A stretch of DNA of 64,000 nt from Kineococcus sp. NBC_00420 (GTDB taxonomy: Bacteria; Actinomycetota; Actinomycetes; Actinomycetales; Kineococcaceae). Position numbers and translations under genes: made by a program. The stretch spans positions 1,674,001-1,738,000 of the forward strand of contig NZ_CP107930.1 of assembly GCF_036021035.1 (NCBI RefSeq). The letters are read 5' to 3'. Shown here one piece after another: positions 63,293 through 64,000 of this stretch. The notes beneath the pieces are model-generated. The model searched no databases. It worked only from the letters and a program-made list of their open reading frames with translations, and was not told the origin of the DNA. Positions within the stretch are counted from its first letter, which is position 1; each line of letters starts with the position of its first letter.

Positions 63293-63957
63293 CGCAGCGA
63301 GCCGGCCAGCCCCGAACGCGCCCGGTCGCCGCCCCGAGCGGCGGCCGCGGCGCGTTCGCCGTGCAGGCCCAGAGCGCCGAGGCAGGTGAGCGCGACCTGC
63401 TCCGCGAGACCCGGCGTCGGGGGCAGCGTCGCCACCATCTCCACCAGGTGCAGGCAGGCGTGGCCGGCCACCTCCGCCGACACCGGGTGGCCGGCGGGCA
63501 GGAGCTCCCGCGCCAGGTCGCAGTAGACCGCCAGCAGCTGCCGGCGGTGCTCGCGGAACTCCTCGAACCGGGGCTGCTGCACCTCCGGCGCGACGTAGAG
63601 CGCCGCGATCCCCAACGGTCCCGCCAGCAACGTCGCGACGTCGACGACGACGAGGGCGTGCAGCGCCGCCGCCGGGTCCGGGGCCGCCGAACGCAACGCG
63701 TCGACGACGTCCAGGGTCGGGCGGACCGAGGCCTCCAGCAGTTCCAGCAGGATCTCGTCCTTGCCGGCGAAGTGGTAGTACAGCGACGCCTGCCGGATCC
63801 CCACCCGGTCGGCGATCGCCCGCGTCGACGTCGCCGCGTAGCCGGACTCCCCGAACAACGCCGCCGCCGCGTCCAGGATCTCCTGGCGCGCCGAGCGACC
63901 GGAACCGTCCCCCGCGCGGGTGCGCGGACGACCCACCCGACCCGCACCGCTGCTCAC
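63289..63957 (-). CDS. TetR family transcriptional regulator
   Basis: A 222-residue regulator. The DNA-binding head is RQEILDAAAALFGESGYAAT followed by STRAIADRVGIRQASLYYHF (about 25-65) and AGKDEILLELL. The ligand-binding domain has a His/Leu-rich C-terminal part (GHACLHLVEMVATLPP). The GTG at 63957 is near the window edge, so upstream control sequence is limited to 43 bases and cannot be judged. Its stop overlaps the AI-2E gene by 4 bases, convergently. The target is unknown. Confidence 0.85.
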   Translation of the reverse strand: MSSGAGRVGRPRTRAGDGSGRSARQEILDAAAALFGESGYAATSTRAIADRVGIRQASLYYHFAGKDEILLELLEASVRPTLDVVDALRSAAPDPAAALHALVVVDVATLLAGPLGIAALYVAPEVQQPRFEEFREHRRQLLAVYCDLARELLPAGHPVSAEVAGHACLHLVEMVATLPPTPGLAEQVALTCLGALGLHGERAAAAARGGDRARSGLAGSLR

Positions 63958-64000
63958 GGCGCCGATGCTGCCACCACCGCCCGCGACGCCGGGCCCCGGG

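Overview
The window is 64 kb of very GC-rich chromosome from a free-living actinomycete. Signs are GTG starts, GAGGAG-type ribosome binding sites, tight 4-base stop/start overlaps, a mycothiol-type formaldehyde dehydrogenase, OtsA/OtsB trehalose synthesis, a UgpC/MsiK-type shared sugar-transport ATPase, and actinobacterial SAM riboswitches. Gene content is most like Kineococcus or a close relative; that placement is an inference.

Layout. 0-5.3 kb: OsmC peroxidase, a deacetylase-like protein and sugar ABC operon 1 (lipoprotein plus two permeases, no ATPase). 5.4-14.3 kb: a glycan cluster with a FkbM methyltransferase, six glycosyltransferase-like genes, a WcbI-type protein and an unknown. 14.4-16.8 kb: aminotransferase and a membrane-anchored zinc peptidase. 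16.85-28.3 kb: an island of visibly lower GC with an MMPL exporter, TetR regulator, UGT-like glycosyltransferase and a two-component system, set among fossils (ABC ATPase, IS3 and IS256 transposases, a truncated dicarboxylate symporter). 28.2-36.6 kb: methionine and sulfur genes: metF-metE under a SAM-I (S-box) riboswitch, and divergently a class V aminotransferase plus rhodanese under a SAM-IV riboswitch, then two flavin monooxygenases. 36.6-40.2 kb: ATP-grasp ligase, MpaB-type oxygenase, GNAT and LacI. 40.2-47 kb: a five-gene sugar/polyol operon (two Gfo/Idh/MocA dehydrogenases, two permeases, binding lipoprotein) divergent from a second LacI gene across a pair of operator-like sites. 47-51.6 kb: membrane Ser/Thr kinase, otsA-otsB and a small protein. 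51.7-54.8 kb: K+/H+ antiporter with its TrkA-C partner, and the shared ABC ATPase. 54.9-64 kb: DUF4032 protein, epimerase, MarR, cysS-rlmB, mycothiol formaldehyde dehydrogenase with its metallo-hydrolase, AI-2E permease and TetR.

Links between regions. Neither sugar ABC operon encodes an ATPase; the orphan ATPase at 53.7 kb is the likely partner of both. The SAM-I and SAM-IV elements sit back to back, so one metabolite should switch both arms of the sulfur locus. At least nine genes start 6-7 bases after a TANNNT hexamer with little or no leader, which points to widespread leaderless transcription. No tRNA, rRNA, CRISPR array or intact transposon was found.
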